A stretch of 64,000 nt of DNA, from the NCBI RefSeq assembly GCF_013340205.1, contig NZ_BJTG01000003.1, forward strand, positions 124,001 through 188,000, read 5' to 3'. The stretch comes from Anaeromyxobacter diazotrophicus (lineage in GTDB: Bacteria; Myxococcota; Myxococcia; Myxococcales; Anaeromyxobacteraceae). Each line of letters opens with the position of its first letter. The stretch's first letter is position 1. The position numbers and the translations under genes are program-made. Positions 61,876-64,000 of the stretch are shown piece by piece. The notes below the pieces were generated by a model. That model had not been told where the DNA came from, did no database searches, and worked only from the letters and a program-made list of their open reading frames with translations.

Positions 61876-62640
61876 ATGCGCGCGGCTTTGGTCCGGGTCG
61901 GCATCGACCAAGCCTTCGGGCGCTGGAACGCTCCTGTGGACCCCGCGACGAACGAGTTCGTCTACGTGCCGATCCCCGAGGAGCGAGACTGCGCGAAGGC
62001 GTTTGCGACGCCGTACTCGCAGAGCACGGTGGCGCTCCACGCCTTCGCGGCGGCACGTCCGGACCTTGATCCGACGGCGGTCAGTCTGCCGTCACCGCTG
62101 ACCGGGCGGAACACGCACCTCGACCCTGACTTCCGTCACATGACTTACGGTGACAGCGGCGCTCGGCGCGGGCGAGGGCTGTGCGAGTTCGAGCGGGGAG
62201 ACCTCGTGGTCTTCTACGCCAGCCTTCGTCCCGTGCGCCCGTGCGAGCATCGCCTCGTCTACGCGATCATCGGGCTCTTCCGCGTCGTGGAGGCCATTCG
62301 CTTGCGCGATGTGCCAAAGCACAGGTGGGCCGAGAACGCGCACACGCGACGGTTGGACCGAAAGGACACGGACATCATCGTCCGAGGCGATATCGCAACC
62401 AGCGGGAGGCTGCGCCACTGCATCCCTATCGGAGAGTGGCGCGAGCGGTCGTATCGCGTCCGCCGCGATCTCCTGGAGGTCTGGGGCGACATCTCGTGCC
62501 GCAACGGCTTCATCCAGCGCAGCGTCGTGCCCCCGACGTTCCGGGCCCCCGAGCGCTTCGTGGCGTGGTTCGACCGGCAGGACGCCGAACTCATCGCAGC
62601 GAACAATCCAGAGACCTCCGAGATGGCGAGGGCACGATGA
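61876..62640 (+). CDS. Nucleotide-modification-associated domain 3 (Nmad3-like) protein
   Basis: A 254-residue protein. ATG 61876 has GAGGGC 11 bases upstream (GTG 61870 is an alternative). The start RAALVRVGIDQAFGRWNAPVDPATNEFVYVPIPEE is typical of the Nmad3 domain, a family defined by its neighbourhood with DNA-base modification genes; a later part (GDLVVFYASLRP, LVYAIIGLFRVVE) continues the same fold. The reaction is unknown. The stop overlaps the start of the next gene (ATGA), so they are coupled. Confidence 0.7.
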   Translation: MRAALVRVGIDQAFGRWNAPVDPATNEFVYVPIPEERDCAKAFATPYSQSTVALHAFAAARPDLDPTAVSLPSPLTGRNTHLDPDFRHMTYGDSGARRGRGLCEFERGDLVVFYASLRPVRPCEHRLVYAIIGLFRVVEAIRLRDVPKHRWAENAHTRRLDRKDTDIIVRGDIATSGRLRHCIPIGEWRERSYRVRRDLLEVWGDISCRNGFIQRSVVPPTFRAPERFVAWFDRQDAELIAANNPETSEMARAR

Positions 62641-63347
62641 GGTTCTGGCTCTACAAGCTCACGTATGACAATGGCGGAGCGCCGTGCGCCTTCAGGTCCG
62701 TCTTGTCGCTCGCGATCTGCAAACCGCGCATCAGGGAGTGGGCGCGGCCCGGAGACTGGATCGTGGGGTTCGGGGGGCGGAGCAGGCCGCAGTTGCGCGG
62801 CGAGCGGCTCATCTACATGGCGGAGGTCGCGGAGAGGCTGACTCCTTGCCGCTACTACGAGGACGCCGCCTACGCCGGCAGGCCCGACTGCATCTACGAG
62901 AGAAAGGGAGATGGACTCGTCTGGAAGCCCGGCAGCCGCTTCCATCTCTACGGGTCGGGCGTCGCGAGAGACCTCGGACCCGAGCCGCACTACCCCAAGG
63001 CGAACGTGCTCCTTAGCACCAACTTCCGCTACCTCGGCGCGGCCGGGACCGAAGACTACAAGGCCAAGCACCCCGCTCTCGCAGCGGCCGTGGAGGCGAA
63101 GGGGGTGGGGCAGTCGGCATACGAGCCGGGCTCGACCATCGGCCGCGAGCTTGCCGCGCTTCAGCGCGAACTCTGGCGAGAGCACGCCGACCGCCGCGTT
63201 CTCGGCCATTCGACAGAGCCTCCCGAACAGGGCGGCGAGTACGTGGACGCTGGTGCGGAAGGTCAGGTTGCCACGCGGCGCGGCCCGGGCTGCTCAGGGC
63301 CCAGAACCATCGTGCGTGAGCACCGACGACGCGGGGCGAGTTGCTGA
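62637..63347 (+). CDS. Nucleotide-modification-associated domain 2 (Nmad2-like) protein
   Basis: A 236-residue protein beginning MRFWLYKLTYDNGGAPCAFRSVLSLAICKPRIREWARPGDWIVGFGGR and LIYMAEVAERLTPCRYYEDAAY, which match the Nmad2 layout (LAICKP.IR, GDWIVG, LIYM). Such proteins occur next to modified-base genes in phages and bacteria. The start overlaps the Nmad3-like stop by four bases. The C-terminal 60 residues are Arg/Gly-rich and unlike the rest; a frame change near the end is possible. Confidence 0.7.
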   Translation: MRFWLYKLTYDNGGAPCAFRSVLSLAICKPRIREWARPGDWIVGFGGRSRPQLRGERLIYMAEVAERLTPCRYYEDAAYAGRPDCIYERKGDGLVWKPGSRFHLYGSGVARDLGPEPHYPKANVLLSTNFRYLGAAGTEDYKAKHPALAAAVEAKGVGQSAYEPGSTIGRELAALQRELWREHADRRVLGHSTEPPEQGGEYVDAGAEGQVATRRGPGCSGPRTIVREHRRRGASC

Positions 63348-63614
63348 GACCCTTACAAATGTACGTTAGGACTGCCCACATTCCCCGACTTCCAGCGACT
63401 CGCTGAACAGCGCGCAACAGCCCAGAGTTCTGTAACCGCCCGGGAATTGACGGGTGGCAGCGGTAGGCAGCCTGCGTCATCTCCTCCGCGGTCTCATCGC
63501 GGAAAGAGCCGCGGACGACGACACAAGCCCACTGTGGACAGGCGACCACAGCGGGCGCCTGTGAGCTGGGTTCGCTACGAGCGAACAGACCTTCACGGCA
63601 CTACTTTCCGCCCA
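63348..63614. other. Non-coding gap before the right-edge gene
   Basis: Small stretch with no supported gene. I see no motif of interest, though both promoters and a terminator for the preceding pair must lie in or near it. Confidence 0.35.
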
Positions 63615-64000
63615 TGAAGCTGAGCGAATTCATACACGTCCATCAGAGTGAGATCGTTCAAGAGTGGGAGGCATTCGCTCAGACGTTGTTGCCCGCCGCC
63701 GCAGCCATGAGCAAGGCCGGGTTGCGCGATCACGCGTCCGAGATTCTCGCCGCGATCGAAGAAGACATCGAGACGCCGGAGGGCAGTGACGAGCAAGCGC
63801 GGAAGTCCAAGGGCCGGGGGCAGAGCGTACTGATGGGGACGGTCGGAAAGGTGCACGCGGTCCTTCGCATCGAGCATGGCTTCAGCATCGGTCAGCTTGT
63901 CGCCGAATACCGAGCCCTCCGTGCGAGCGTCCTCTGGCTGTACGAGCGTTCCGGCGGTCATGACGTGCGCGAGGTGACCCGGTTCAACGAATCGATCGAC
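63615..64000 (+). CDS. RsbR-type N-terminal sensor protein, 3' end outside window
   Basis: The first 128 codons of a gene beginning MKLSEFIHVHQSEIVQEWEAFAQTLLPAA and continuing SKAGLRDHASEILAAIEEDIE...HGFSIGQLVAEYRALRASVLWLYE, a helical four-helix-bundle domain related to the RsbRD N-terminal (sensor globin-like) domain that often leads into a histidine kinase. The rest is outside the window, so kinase activity cannot be verified. The start lacks a strong site but the Met fits family alignments. Probably resident chromosome again beyond the accessory region. Confidence 0.7.

Overview
The window is very GC-rich, uses GTG and ATG starts, and has strong GGAGG-type ribosome binding sites. Its gene content is typical of a delta-proteobacterial/Myxococcota chromosome: several two-component proteins, an NtrC-type activator, lipoproteins, outer-membrane barrels, RND efflux and class I PPK2. 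An Anaeromyxobacter-like organism is my best inference; there is no rRNA or other marker here to prove it. I see no tRNA, rRNA or CRISPR array.

Positions 1-48.4 kb look like resident chromosome with scattered accessory genes. 1-12.7 kb holds a J-domain protein, an aldo/keto reductase, a cysteine-rich repeat protein built from an 828-bp internal duplication, a VapBC-type toxin-antitoxin pair with a direct-repeat operator, a DMT permease, two RibD/DHFR-like proteins, a SEC-C protein, a GH13 amylase and a barrel protein. 12.7-29.4 kb is a signalling and efflux block: a GAF-PAS histidine kinase, then on the minus strand a membrane kinase, an NtrC-type regulator, TolC, adaptor, RND pump, lipoprotein and a patatin-like outer-membrane protein, followed by two small receiver proteins and a kinase-like membrane protein without a catalytic domain. 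29.7-36.4 kb contains PPK2 and a minus-strand set of PAP2, HD/Pycsar-effector-like membrane protein, metallophosphoesterase and a two-part outer-membrane protein.

36.6-48.4 kb has an OLD-family ATPase/TOPRIM nuclease preceded by a tiny translationally coupled leader ORF and a perfect hairpin, PpnP, a macro-domain protein, a nuclease-like gene overlapping a decayed DUF2779 gene, a TetR-SDR-metallohydrolase cluster with two matching operators, an RNB exoribonuclease and a LOG-family protein.

From about 48.5 kb to the right end the character changes. Base composition falls by eye in several genes, an excisionase-like HTH gene appears, and gene after gene belongs to defence or DNA-processing families: a Lit-type (U49) protease, an HNH nuclease, a PD-(D/E)XK-like protein, a complete Hachiman pair (hamA-hamB), two unrecognised membrane-protein genes, and a divergent six-gene cluster. 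That cluster has DUF6979, an unrecognised protein, DUF6884 and GIY-YIG genes on the minus strand, and Nmad3-like and Nmad2-like genes on the plus strand. It is the best candidate for a previously undescribed system, probably making, recognising or cutting modified DNA. The window ends inside a gene with an RsbR-type N-terminal domain.
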